From: Caprella mutica
Lineage: Eukaryota; Arthropoda; Malacostraca; Amphipoda; Caprellidae
Direction of reading: 5' to 3'
DNA length: 64,000 nt
Assembly (NCBI GenBank): GCA_947561585.1
Contig: CANNZV010000119.1
Coordinates: 372,001-436,000 of the forward strand
Shown here: positions 34,101 through 44,822 of the stretch, piece by piece
How positions within the stretch are numbered: the first letter of the stretch is position 1
How the letters are laid out: the number at the start of each line of letters is the position of its first letter
Notes under the pieces: model-generated
Told to the model about the DNA's origin: nothing
What the model saw: only the letters and a program-made list of their open reading frames with translations
Databases searched by the model: none
Translations under genes and position numbers: made by a program

Positions 34101-37100
34101 TTCTTCAATATATACACCCATGTGTATCTAGAAGCATCATCTATGAAAGTAAGAAAATAGTTACCATTACCTAAAGAGCATGGATCAAGCTTACCACACA
34201 CATCAGTGTGTATCAAATCAAATGGTTTTCTATTTTCCTCCCTCACAGAAGAATGAAATGGCTGTTTATGGTTTTTGCCATCACAGCAACTTTCACAAAA
34301 TATGTTATCATGGTTAAGAGTTGTATTGAGACCTGTGACTAATTGTTTAGTAACTAACTTACAAAGATTGTCAATACCGAGATGGCAAAATCTACGGTGC
34401 CATAATACCTCATTTGATTGTTTACTAACGTTGGAATCAATAACAGTATTAGCTGCAACTTCTAAATTGCATTCTAGATGATACAAATTACCAACTAATT
34501 TAGCTTCAGCAATAACATCATTATCAACATTTAGTATTTCACACTTAGACTCTGCAAAATTTACAGTTAATCCACGTTTAGTTATTCTAGGTACTGACAG
34601 CAAATTATAATTTAAATCAGGAATGAACATCACATTTACTAGATTGCAAGGCCTAATACTATTATCCTGCAATTTTAATTCAATAGTAACTTTACCAATA
34701 CCAAAAGCTTTCAGAGTTTTGCCATCTCCTATTGAAACCAGCAATGGATCATTTAATTCTAAATAACTAGAAAACATATTAATATCATAACACATATGTT
34801 GTGTTGCCCCTGAATCAACAATCCAGTTACCTAACTTAGAAGAAGAATTAACTGATAAAGCACTAGCAACTAATGTAACGTTATCATTAGAATTTTTATT
34901 TTCCACACAATTTGCTTTTTCAGCTTTGCATTTCTTAAAATATACTCAACAGTTTTTCTTAACATGACCAACTTTATTGCATTCATGACATTTCAACTTA
35001 TTTTGAAATTTATTTCTATTCACTGTATTCACTGCTAATGCATTATTATTACTAGAACTTTTCACTTTAGTAATCTTGTCTTCTTCATGTAACAGCCGTT
35101 CCGTAACAGCTTCCCACGTAGGTACACGTTCTGAAGCTTCTAATGCTGTAACAAACACAGAATAGCTGTCCGGCAATGACGCAAGTAGCGTGATGACTTT
35201 ATCCTCTTCACTAACTGCATCTCCAATAACTGCAAGCTCTCCGAAAACTTCTACAAAGTTTTTCAGGTGTTGTTGAATTGTGTCGTCTGATTTTAATTTC
35301 ATGCTATACAAACGTTTCTTCAACCTTAGTTTGTTTGCCCAAGTTTTCTTCTGAAAAGTGTCCTGAAGCAACTGCCAAACCACTTGGGGATCAGTTGGAT
35401 CACCCACTAAATACAGAAGTTTATGATCAATGCCTAATACAATAGCAGCCAGTGCCTTGGCTTTCCGCTTATTGTACTTAGTCAGTGCTTCTTCATTGGT
35501 CGGTGCAGTTTCAGAACCGTCAGTTAAGCCAAAAAAATCCTCCTTAATTAACTGCATTTTCATTTGCAGTTTCCAGGTTGGATAGTTCTTCTCGTTCAAA
35601 GGAACAATGTTTATTACACCTCTCTCCATGACTTATAAGTAGCACAATACAATTGCTTACTTTCAAAAAGCTACCGCAGTTTTCTTGGAGAGTGTGTGTA
35701 ACTGTAACTCTCTAGCCTCGTTACGGGTGTCAACTTATGTCTCAGTTGCCGTCACTCACAAGATGGCTGTGAGTCACTAACTTGAAACAAATAATTCACC
35801 AATTTAAATATCACTTGACAAAACGTCTGAGCCCATAACCTATTAAAATAAGTGTTATGGATGTCAAGTGAAACTCAGAGTTAATCTTAAAGTTTATTTT
35901 AATATGGAACTGAACACAACTGTATAAGAAAACTACAAGCAGAGCGCGAGTGTACGATTCAGATGCAAGAGAGATTAAACAGGACAACCGCACTGCTTAG
36001 AAGTGAATACGCAACTGAGGCACAGACCAGTAAAGTAGAAGATGTTCCAATACTGCGTGGACACCACTGCACAATAATTTGAGTGGAGAGAGACCGCGGG
36101 AAAATGAGAACCAATCAGAGACGGTAGGTGCGTGATGTCACTGAAATTGGAAGTTAATAGGGGGGACTAATTCAAATATTGCTCGTCTTCTATGATGTTC
36201 ATTTTTGAGGGGAGACTTAACCAAAAACTATTTTGAATTTGATGGACTATTTTAATCATAATTGCAGTAATGTAATATAGTTTCCATTTATTATATAATA
36301 TAGTGAACATTTTCTATAATATACAATTTTTCCCACCCTTTCTTATTAACAGTAAAGACCATATATAGTATACTATACAGTATACATAATGATTTACCAC
36401 ACCAAATAAATTATTTTCACAGTAGGTTAATTAAAAAAAAAATTATTTGAAAGGTATATTTATAACATATATTATTGAACATCAATTGGCATCACTGATT
36501 AGTGAAAAATAGTTAGGGATAAGAGTAAGCACTTTAATGATTATTTAAAATGTTAATGGTCACGTATTTACATAGGTAGTTAGGATAAGTTCCGAATTAT
36601 CGGTCAGTTCCACATCTTCGGTAATATAAGAAAAAGTTATTTTAATAATTATTTTAGTTGGTATCCATGATACCTGCAAGTATCATTGATACCAATTGAA
36701 TAAAAATTAAATAATTATTAAAGTATAGTTTTTTCTTATATGACCGAAGATGGAACTGACCGGTAATTCGATATTACCCTAGGTATTTATTGGAATAGGT
36801 AGTTATCTGTCCCAAGATTTCAGCTGTTATTTTAAAAATAATAGATTTATAACACTATGAAGTTATAAGTACGCATTGATTGAAATAGTTTGAAGTATAC
36901 ACACAACTCTATAAGATTAAAGACTGTTGTAATTTCGAGAGCAATAATTACAGACAACCTCTTCTTCCCACACTCTGCGGCGGAATGTTTGGTTTTTGGC
37001 GTGAACAGTGAACAACAAAACGGAACAAGTTCAAATAAAAGAAAAATGAATTATGAGATTATATATGAATATTTTGAAACAATAAAGGAATATGAACATT

Positions 37101-40100
37101 TACTATCACAAAAATATAATTTTCGCATTAGGAGATATCATAAATTATACCTAATAATAACATCAAAAATAATGCAATAGCGAATGTAGTAAGAATGATT
37201 GAAACGTCACGCACTTACCATTTTGACGTGCCATCAGTCGCTAGATTTTTCAAATGACTGTATTGGGACATCTTCTACTTTACTGGTCTGTGACTGAGGT
37301 CTGAGTGAAATGAAAATAACTTAGAATGTGAAACTGTAACATTACAGTGGCAAACAATAAGTAAAAATAGTACATCAATCTAACTGACTATATCCATTAT
37401 AAAAGGTATCTTACTTATTTTAATTAAACAAATCAATCTGTATTAAATACAAATATCAATAACCTCAATGGTAACGGTCGTGTTTTCGATTTTTCCTTCG
37501 ATTTTGTACAATTATTTTCGCGCAAAAAAGGGAAGAAACGTAAACACAGGCGTTGTCATAGCAGTGCACCACTAAGGTAAAAGTCTACAGCTTTGGCTTA
37601 ACGGTACCAAGAGGCAGCGAGCGTTGGTTTAGCAGTATGGAGTTGAGAAAACTCCATACTAAATCGAAACCAAAGTTTATCATCTTAATAAATCGCTTCT
37701 TCAACGCACGTCATCGTTACAGTAATCGTGTGTCTGCGCGTAAAATGCTTTCAACTGCTCCACCAAAAATTGTGCAACGTATAATCACCGCCTGAGCAAA
37801 GCTGATGAACCAGTGGTGATCCAGCGTCCAATATTTCTGCGTTGGCCTAGCGGATCCAAAACGTCCACGAACTTGCCTCTAGCGATGCCGAACTTTGAAT
37901 GGGTATTGTCGGATCGGTGGTAAGCTTTGCCAAAACGCAAAATTGCTCACTCCTCACTGCTCGCAATATTTTGAGTAGCTCAAAACTTTCGAAGCGGTAG
38001 GATGAATCATAAGCTGTGGTTGAGCGTATACGGCATTTTCTGAACGGTACCCAACTCCTGGTGAACTGTAATAAGCGGTGATGCTCGTTACCGCTCCATG
38101 AACGCTCCAACAAAGCTTATAAAGTGTAACCAGGACTTCGAATGATGAACTTCAACTATCGAAATCTATCAAAAATTTATCAGAACTTCCATCGAAGGGA
38201 TCTGTTCTTCTCCGTAGTCAAAAGAGGTATGCTTCAAACCCCCGCCGAGCGAAAACGCAGTATGCATTGAACGCAGCTCTATCAACACTAATGTTACTGC
38301 CTAACCATCGCCCACTACCGCAAAAAATCGCTAAGTCAACGCTATAGCAACCCCAGTCTTAGCACTGCACCGCTAAGGCAACGCCCGCGGATTTTGATTT
38401 TTCGGAAGAAATGAGAAAACACGGGTGTTTCCTTAGCAGTGCACCGCTAAAGTCGGCGTTTCTATAGCTCTGTCTTAAGATTCGTTTTGCAGGCAGCGAT
38501 TGTTGTGATCATCGCCCGTCGATGATCTTGGAAGAAATAGTAATAGCATTGAAATATCCTCACTCCTCAGCAATAATCGCTAGTTGCAAATCAACACCAA
38601 AGGGATATCTTTGAACTAGTGCTCAGCGTTATTCGCTGGTTGATGTTCACTAAGCGATGATCGAAACAATCGCTGCATGCAAAATGTACCTTTGTAACGG
38701 TACCGAGAGAAAGCGAGCGTTGGTTTAGCAGTATGAAATTGTGAAAACGCCATGCCAAAGCGAAGCCAAAGTTTATCAAAACAATCGATCGCTTCTTCGT
38801 CGCACGATATCGTTACATCAATATGTAAAATTCTTCCAACTGCCTCAACAAAGTTTGTGCAACATTTAATCACCACCTGGGCCTAGCGGATCCAAATTTT
38901 GACAGGGCGTTGTAGGAGCGGTGGTGAACTTTTCTGGAACAGAAAATTGTCCGCTTCTCACCACTCGCAATATTTTGTGTTGTTCAAAACTTTTGAAGCG
39001 CCAGGATAGACCATGAGTGATGGTAGAGCGAATACGGCGTTGTCTAAAGGGAAGCCAACTTCTAAGGAACTACAATGAGCGGTGATGCTCGTTACCGCTC
39101 AATGAACGCTCCAGCAAAGCTCTTTCAGTGTGCTCGTGCTTTCGAATAATGAACTTCAACTATCGAAATATATCAAAAATCTATCTGAACTTCTATCAGA
39201 GCGATCCGTCCAGCTCCGTAGTCAAAAGAGGCTAAACCGACTTCAAACCCCGCCGAGCGAACGTCAGCATGCGTAGAACGCTGCTCTTTCAACGCTCACG
39301 TTACCGCTAAACCACCGCTTGCCACAGCTCACTATCAATAAGGTAGCGCTATAGCAACGCCAGGTACATCGGTGCACCGCTATGGCAAGGCCCGTGTTTT
39401 TATTTTCCCCTTTTAGTGCGCGGTGATATGCGTTGTCGAAATTAGGCCCACTCTTCCTCCCGTTCATGGAACTCTTAAACAAAGTTAGGCGGTGTGACAG
39501 GGCTTTACAACTAACAAATAACTTGGAAGAACATACTTACAGTTCATGCATTATTAGTTTATTACAATAGTTAACAGTTAAAACAAATGAAAAAATTACT
39601 GCTATATCAGGGAATAGAAAATGCAATGCATTAGATGATTAGAGGGAAATAGAAAATGGTCAAATTAAAAAGTTAATTTGATTTTTAAATTTATGACAAT
39701 GTAAAATTTTAAATAATCAGATTAATAGGCAGTTTTTGCTCAATCGTAGAATCTTTTTATGTGCACAGTAATTTTTCCAATTATTATATTTGAATTTAAA
39801 AATAATATTTGCTTAGTTCGACAAATACTGGTTTTAAAATATGATAAGTTTTTCATTGAATGAAGGTATATTTCCCAAAAATGAAGATGTTTTTCTTTCT
39901 CTCTCAATCAGGTCACCCCCAAGTGAAGTTGTTCATCACTCACGGCGGTCTGTTCAGCATCACTGAGACTACCTTCCATGCGGTACCAATTCTTGGTCTG
40001 CCGGTATTTGGGGATCAGGAGAATAATATGAGGAAAGTGGAGAAGAAAGGATTCGGACTTGCAATCGAATGGGATGATTTGACAGAGGAATTGTTAATGA

Positions 40101-42585
40101 ACAAAATACAATCTTTGTTGTACGATAACAAGTGAGTTATTAGTTTATTTTATTCTAAATAAAATTTTGTCGTGGTTAAGTAGAAAAACATGAAAAATTG
40201 ATTTTTCCAGTTTTGGTAAAATGGATAATATTCTTGAGCAATGATGGAAATCAGTGAGTTTTTCCTTTTTGACATTACTTTTAGTTGGTCGGCATTTTTC
40301 AATCTTACTATAACATATATTTTCAAAATCTTAATACCATTTGGTTATATATTAGTTATAGAATTTTATTACGGCATTATTGATTATTCAACCCTAGAAC
40401 GACGAACGGGTATGCATGAAAGGCCTGATCTGGTGATAAAATAGATGCATACTTTAAAAAATAATCGGCTTGAGTTGCTTAAACTCCTTGACTTTAATAT
40501 TTTATGACCTGTTTATATATCGTATAAATATCAATGAACATAATGCAATATTTTTTGTTCTATTTAGTTTTATATCATTAGTTACCAGGCGGGCCTATGA
40601 AGCCCACCCAGCAATCATGTTCGAATCGAATCGATATCGGGTTGTGTTTAACTCGTTACGCTGGTAGTGCATGCCGGTAATAAATATGAAAATCACTTAA
40701 ATTAGATATCTAACTCAATGTATCTAAATTATTTAACTGTTTAAAAAACTATATATTTCTATCGTCAGTATCCAAAGACTCTTCACTCTATAGTCCGCAT
40801 CGGTCATTTTCTAATCAGAAATCGTTTAATGCATATCTAAACAACACCCCAGTAATTAGATATCTATCATATTACTGAATTCCGTTTTAAAATAGATACC
40901 TAAAATGTCGTATCATTTATGATCAATTCCGATATCTACCTAAATGTAACAAAACAACACTAGTAATTTGATATCTATTACATTATATACAGTTTCCAAA
41001 TGTCTTCATTTTAGATATGTTTTTATATTGCATTTGATGTCTATTCCATTACTAAAACGCTTTCATTTATAATATCTCTTTCTTTATTTCTTATCTCTTT
41101 TTTTATTTCTTTGAGCGTTGCATCGCTAATCTAAAAATGTATCTGAACGATACAGAGAATTTACTTAGTTACTTTTTTTGACATCGAAAGAGTACAGTAC
41201 GTGGTATCGTTTTGAAGTATAATTGACACGACTATTGCTGGGCAGGTGAAATAAAAGAGCTTTTGTGTCACAATTTTATGTCAAACTAGTGAAATCACCT
41301 GAAGGAATATTATCTAAAGTCAGCCCTACCATTCTAAGAAATCTAAGATGAACTGCAGCGACTGTCAAGAGATCATTAGTTGCTATCATAGTGTGAATCT
41401 AAGAAATCAGTGTAGAGAATTATATAAGTTTAGAATATTTGAAGCACATCCGTTCTATATTTCATCTGAAATTAGAAAATTTAAAAAAGCTTGTAACTTA
41501 ACATTATGAGTGGGCCTGGTCTCTAATGCTATATATTTTTGGTCTTTTTTTGTTAAACGAATAGAAAGAATTACTATTTGACAAAATATAGTGACATATA
41601 ATAGTCACAAATATTGATGTGTCTCATATCACAATTTTTTTTAAACGGAACACTTTATAATTAGAAAATTTAATTTTCTTAATTTTCTCTTTCAGATACC
41701 AAATTATCGCTAACGAAAGATCATTACTTTTGCGAGATCAGCCAATATCACCTCAAGACTCTGTGGTCTACTGGACTGAATATGCAATCAGGCATGCAGG
41801 GGACAGGCATTTGAAGTCACCGGTGCATCGAATGGAATGGTAAATTCATTTGAAAAATATAAAAAACTGAAGAGAATATATAATGAATTCTTCTTTATTA
41901 CGATACACTAGTTGTAAATATCTTGAACTAAAGTATATCAAAATAAATTTTAAGTTATGATTTATTGCCTATGTTTTGCTATTTCATTTGAATATTCATA
42001 TTGAATTCTAATGGGTATTTATAGCAAAGATATTATACTACAGTAAGATACACAGCACTCAGAGATTTAAGTTTCCAAAATGCATTGTGCTGCCACCTGT
42101 ATTGTAAACTGGAAAATAGCCGTTGTTCTGGTTAAAAAGTTAATTTTCAATATTTAATATAGAAATGGAATATTGTTAATATCAAACCAAAAATAAAAGT
42201 CTCTTAACAATGTTTTAATGAACATTTAATGGTTGCGTAGCAACGGTTAGTACCCATTTTGAAACATAGGGGGCAGCACGATGCATTTTGAATATTCTTT
42301 GCTTCAAATGTGTCTCTACTTAAGAGATAGAATATAATTCCTATTTGTCTCTGCATTCTGAACTAAAATTTAACTTGCTTTTTTGTTTATTAGATACTTG
42401 GATTTTTTTTTTCTTCTCCCAATTTTTCCATCAGGTACGAGCTGTACAATATTGATGTGTGGTTCACTTTTTTGCTGCTAGTGGTACTTGTAATCACATT
42501 AATGCTCCTTTTCCTGGTCAAATGCTTGAGGTTCTGCGGTAGAAAATTCTCAAAGAAAACAGAGTCTAAAAAGAAGAAAAACTGA
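28160..42585 (+). CDS. UDP-glycosyltransferase UGT-3 (10 coding exons)
   Basis: Exons: 28160-28309, 28391-28651, 29090-29286, 29379-29474, 29696-29789, 30055-30146, 30232-30365, 39912-40131, 41696-41839, 42435-42585 (1539 nt, 512 aa). Same lengths and phases as UGT-1 and UGT-2. Signal peptide, His33 in SHM, Glu124, the WLPQQDIL segment at the end of exon 7, the FITHGG signature, donor pair DQ, membrane segment and KKKKN tail are intact. Unlike UGT-1 and UGT-2 there is a single exon 8 and a single exon 9. Intron 7 spans 30366-39911 and holds a stack of nested mobile elements including a Copia on the opposite strand, so transcripts must traverse about 9.5 kb between exons 7 and 8. The donor after exon 6 is GTATGC rather than GTATGT. 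Confidence 0.92.
30942..31351. mobile_element. MITE nested in the GC-rich element
   Basis: Perfect 18-bp inverted ends (GTGTTTACATTGTCAGTC and its complement) bound 410 bp. It is absent from the matching GC-rich element in UGT-4, so it arrived after that duplication. Confidence 0.75.
31382..31723 (-). repeat. Copia 3' LTR
   Basis: 342 bp, intact, next to the polypurine tract. Nearly identical to the other LTR; the only difference noticed is G/T at about 31588 versus 37322. Confidence 0.93.
31793..33868 (-). CDS. Copia Pol C-terminal part: integrase tail, reverse transcriptase, RNase H
   Basis: 691 codons. The first 160 residues are the integrase C-terminal region. The RVT_2 reverse transcriptase follows (about 200-450) with the catalytic YVDD at 373-376. 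RNase H (about 530-660) retains the ADADW and E/D metal-site motifs and ends with the KHIDIKFHFVRE region. The listed ATG is internal: the frame continues upstream into the integrase segment and is interrupted by a TAA at 33881-33883. This half of Pol is otherwise undamaged. Confidence 0.93.
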   Translation of the reverse strand: MLSDSQLPKSFWAEAISTAVYVRNRSPTSVLLDKTPYEALNNRKPKVSHLRVFGCASYVHIPKDERSKLDPKTKLCVLLGYGSVTKGYRLYDLASKKIIFSRDVLFNESKRGLLEKESAENETVHETVDFSIPLEERDHIDEANPDVLLRRSNRERRPPHRFGEWVNTCSEVPLGEPQSVEDALNGAESSLWEEAMQKEMNALSLNKVWDLAKLPEGKVPVKSKWVFKKKIGPDGSVSSYKARLVAQGFTQRFGVDYDETFSPVVRFESVRSILSLAAHDGFKVHQMDVSSAFLNGELTEEVYMTQPESFQEQGKSNLVCRLNKALYGLKQAPKCWNDTLDKFLKELNFEQNSSDSCVYTRMYNNDICIIAIYVDDVIIACKSLDVITKIKNLLNKQYLMKDLGELNYFLGVKVVQSDDEIFINQSGFIKSILIKFGFADCKPVATPCDVNNTLLKSYDESDVFESQKYQSAVGSLLFLSTRTRPDISFAVSNVAKYCNKPYQQHWSAIKRIFRYLKGTMNLGLLYTKSSSKGCVGYADADWGGDRTDRKSTSGYCFKLGDSGVISWRTNKQTCVALSTAEAEYVSLSGAAQEAVWLKSLLHDLNVKDENPINIFEDNQAAMVIAKNPKDHSRTKHIDIKFHFVRELILNDRLKLTYCPTDDMIADVLTKPLASDKFLKFRSLMGITEKQN
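33881..34906 (-). CDS. Copia protease and integrase segment
   Basis: 341 codons in the same frame as its neighbours. The aspartic protease motif DSG is at residues 31-33. The GAG-pre-integrase region with HHCC zinc ligands lies near 170-215. The integrase core shows the first Asp in HTDVCG, the second in RSDNGGEY and the Glu in PEQNGVAER. It ends at a TAA (33881-33883) just after the integrase catalytic Glu. The real protein would have continued without a break from gag to RNase H. Confidence 0.92.
   Translation of the reverse strand: MENKNSNDNVTLVASALSVNSSSKLGNWIVDSGATQHMCYDINMFSSYLELNDPLLVSIGDGKTLKAFGIGKVTIELKLQDNSIRPCNLVNVMFIPDLNYNLLSVPRITKRGLTVNFAESKCEILNVDNDVIAEAKLVGNLYHLECNLEVAANTVIDSNVSKQSNEVLWHRRFCHLGIDNLCKLVTKQLVTGLNTTLNHDNIFCESCCDGKNHKQPFHSSVREENRKPFDLIHTDVCGKLDPCSLGNGNYFLTFIDDASRYTWVYILKNKSDVFETFVEWKTLVENQYNTKIKCIRSDNGGEYTSNEFKNYLKKQGIRHETTISKTPEQNGVAERMNRTLV
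34946..35629 (-). CDS. Copia Gag
   Basis: 227 codons starting about 210 bp inside the upstream LTR. It has the usual Copia Gag order, beginning with a conserved LNEKNYPTWK region, followed by a UBN2-like helical body and ending in a CCHC zinc knuckle (C-x2-C-x4-H-x4-C, last 14 residues). It is closed by an in-frame TGA at 34946-34948 directly after the knuckle, where Copia elements normally continue into protease. Confidence 0.93.
   Translation of the reverse strand: MERGVINIVPLNEKNYPTWKLQMKMQLIKEDFFGLTDGSETAPTNEEALTKYNKRKAKALAAIVLGIDHKLLYLVGDPTDPQVVWQLLQDTFQKKTWANKLRLKKRLYSMKLKSDDTIQQHLKNFVEVFGELAVIGDAVSEEDKVITLLASLPDSYSVFVTALEASERVPTWEAVTERLLHEEDKITKVKSSSNNNALAVNTVNRNKFQNKLKCHECNKVGHVKKNC
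36021..37292. mobile_element. TIR element inserted in the Copia LTR
   Basis: Inverted ends CACAGACCAGTAAAGTAGAA and complement (about 32 bp, nearly perfect). Target duplication ACTGAGG at 36014-36020 and 37293-37299, confirmed because the intact LTR has a single copy. A 96-codon plus-strand frame (36890-37180) has no family I recognise. A 7- to 8-bp duplication would fit hAT- or P-like elements, but the superfamily is not settled. Confidence 0.85.
36581..36781. mobile_element. Palindromic MITE inside the LTR-inserted element
   Basis: A near-perfect 201-bp palindrome with ends TAGG-TAAGTTC-GAATTATCGG and complement, and arms of about 90 bp. A second copy lies at 48288-48425. Confidence 0.75.
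39509..39911. other. UGT-3 intron 7 distal part
   Basis: Shared with UGT-4 intron 7 (61748-62028) and partly with UGT-1 and UGT-2. It contains the polypyrimidine tract and acceptor CAATCAG for exon 8. Confidence 0.7.
40600..41248. mobile_element. Probable insertion in UGT-3 intron 8
   Basis: UGT-3 intron 8 is 1564 bp against 268 bp in UGT-4. The extra DNA has weak inverted ends (GCCCACCCAGCAATCA and ATTGCTGGGCAGGTG) and an interior of diverged repeats around TTAGATATCTA (40700-41050). No coding capacity. Confidence 0.4.
42080..42286. mobile_element. MITE in UGT-3 intron 9
   Basis: Copy of the 14221-14446 element with ends ATGCATTGTGCTGCCACCT and GGGGGCAGCACGATGCAT. Confidence 0.75.
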
Positions 42586-43223
42586 GATTTTGATCGATGT
42601 TAAATACCTCTAAAAAATTTGAGCTTAAACTATCTACTCTAAAGGAATGCTAGATATATTCCTAATTTCTATTACCAATAACATGTTAATTAGACACTTA
42701 TAAATTCCATTGGAACTGTGAACGTAGTTCTAAAAGTCTATCCAAATGTCAAACTTCTAAAGCAGGGGTGGCCAATTGCGGCACTGAGCGCTCTTTCTGG
42801 CACTCAAATGGCACCGGTGCCCACCTCACCTAGTTACAAATTATTAAAAGTTACCCCGATTGAGTTGAAGAAAAAATTTCATTGAAAGAAAATTATTTAC
42901 CTTACCGATAACTCTTTTAAATGTATATTTATTATATTCAGGTTTCGTACGTGATTGCTGTTGTCCGTTAATATATTTGCATTTTGCCTGTTATAGTATT
43001 TTGTAATAAGTATTTCCTGCTGATTTGCTTTTTTATACAGTGACAATGTGGAAATTAAACTTTACTGTGTAATTATTAATTGTTGAGCACTTGTACAATA
43101 GAGTGTGTTTCGACGTTATGGCCGTCAGAATAGAAAAATTAGTATTTTTACATCTGTCCGTTATTCTATTTCAATCCCAATGCGTTACATACTTATATAG
43201 AGTACTAAATTATCCTTCATTAA

Positions 43224-44192
43224 GGGCCGTACACACGTAGGGTTTTTAAAGTGTTTCCACCAGACTTTTGATTCAAAACTCAATAGCGTCCACACGTGGA
43301 TTGACTTTTGAATCTCGTGGATTTACATGTCGTGCAATTAACTACTCATATCGGACATCGGTGACATAAGCCCTCCCCCATTTTTTTAAACTAGGTAACT
43401 AACTAACCTAGGTAGTTAGTAACTTTTAACTACCTAGCCCCTAGGATAGTTAAAATTACTAATTACCTGGGTTAGTTATTTACTAATTATATAGGCTAGT
43501 TACTTTTACCTAGATTAATTAATTACTAGACTACTAAGATTATTTGGTTACTAATTAACTTAGTTTGATAATTTTTATGAAGTTTATTACAATATTTAGT
43601 AATAAACTAACCGAGATTATTTTCACTTCATTTGATTTAATGATTAACCTAAAATCCACTCAACAAATGTAATTTAGCTAATAGGTATATAAAGTTTAGG
43701 TAAAAGTATTAATACGTATAGGTACTAGCTAGGTACCATATGTATTGCGTTATAATAAATAAAATGATTAAGGTATTAGCTAATAGGTAGGTAATATGTT
43801 GAAATAAAGATAGTAATATGTTATTTTACTAAAATATACTACCTAGACTAAAAAAAAGTTTAAAGAAACATTACTGTTATCAATTTTACTGTCAGTTTTT
43901 TATAAAAAGGAAAATATGAGAATTCTTCACCTCAAAGGTAAAGAAATGGATGGAGCAAAGATTGGCTAAAAATGAACACCAATCGTGTTATTACAATATA
44001 TTTTATGAGTTGACAGTAGCTATACGAAGATTTCCAAAATAATTGCACCTCTTGATTGGGGGAAAATAATAGAACATGTAGGTTGTTGAAAAGTCTCGGA
44101 CTTTCGGTGCAAAATTTAAGTCTCGTGGAAAAAGTGGGAGGAGCTTAGCAAAAAGTCCGGTGGAAAGACTGAAAAAACCCTGCGTGTGGCAA
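43224..44192. mobile_element. TIR element nested in the hAT-like element
   Basis: The left end (CCGTACACACGTAGGGTTTTT, 43227) is inverted relative to the right end (AAAAAACCCTGCGTGTGG, near 44172-44189). The subterminal parts repeat the GTTTCCACCAGACTTTT theme inverted. The interior has many TAGTTA/CTAGGT words. No coding capacity. Confidence 0.55.
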
Positions 44193-44714
44193 TCATTTCC
44201 TCATGATGATTCAATTCAATCTATATTAATTTTGATAGAAATAATTTCTAAAATATGAAAATGTTTGTTAATTTTTTTTATAATTTCGTCTAAATGTATG
44301 AGTTTGAAATTTGATTTGACAAAGTTACTTATCTGATTACATTTATTCCTATGGTGCAATCTTTAATATAATATTAGAGGTTATTTAAACTTTGCGTTGA
44401 AGGTTTTTTCAGTTTTCAAGCTTTCCAATAGAAAGATTTTTATTCATCATCAGGAGAAGGGTGGAAAACCTGAACCTGACAATGAATTTTATGACCAATG
44501 GTTGTATGTTGGATACCGTCTTTCTATTTCAGCTATCTATCCTATATTTTATTAGTATTGATTAATCTATTAAATATTGAAATTGAGACAAAAACTATAA
44601 TTATTTATTCTACTTTCCATATATCTTTAACAAAATCAAATGTGTTTTATTGTTCTCAGGTGTCTTCTTGTTTCTATGTATGTCCTCTATTTCAAATGCG
44701 CTACTTTTTGCTAT

Positions 44715-44822
44715 ATGCGTGTCCTCTTGATACATATATGTGTCCTCTTGATCTTAAGTGTGTCCTGTCTATCCTAAGTGTGTCCTATTGATCCTAAGTG
44801 TGTCCTATTTATCCTATGTGGG
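44715..44822. repeat. 20-bp tandem repeat
   Basis: About five copies of a unit around GTGTCCTATTGATCCTAA, the first and last diverged. Confidence 0.8.

Larger units (their letters stand above)
31382..37461 (-). mobile_element. Copia-type LTR retrotransposon, antisense to UGT-3
   Basis: Two 342-bp LTRs (31382-31723; 35841-36020 plus 37300-37461) differ at one noticed position. The target duplication is ACCTC on both sides (31377-31381 and 37462-37466). LTR termini are TATT...AATA rather than TG...CA. The primer site just inside the upstream LTR (35824-35840, minus strand GGTTATGGGC...) matches the anticodon-arm part of initiator-Met tRNA, as used by Drosophila copia. A polypurine tract (GAGAAGGAG on the minus strand, 31724-31732) precedes the other LTR. 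The gag-pol frame is single but broken by two stops. The UGT-4 GC-rich element is the empty site. Confidence 0.96.
35841..37461 (-). repeat. Copia 5' LTR, interrupted
   Basis: 342 bp of LTR sequence in two pieces (35841-36020 and 37300-37461), separated by a 1272-bp TIR element with a 7-bp ACTGAGG duplication. The interruption lies in the promoter-bearing LTR, so new Copia transcription from this copy is probably impaired. Confidence 0.93.
30628..39508. mobile_element. GC-rich TIR element in UGT-3 intron 7, split by Copia
   Basis: The left end (CCCGGTCACACCGCCCGAAC region, 30634) is inverted relative to the right end (AGGCGGTGTGACAGGGCTTTAC, to 39508). Without the Copia (31382-37461 plus one target copy) it is about 2.8 kb. 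The related copy at 59854-61747 in UGT-4 intron 7 shares both flanks, so insertion predates the UGT-3/UGT-4 split. No transposase frame survives. Confidence 0.75.

Noticed and set aside
36890..37180. 96-codon frame in the element within the Copia LTR, as a transposase
   Set aside because: Too short, without DDE-type motifs or a recognisable domain. Left as an unassigned frame.
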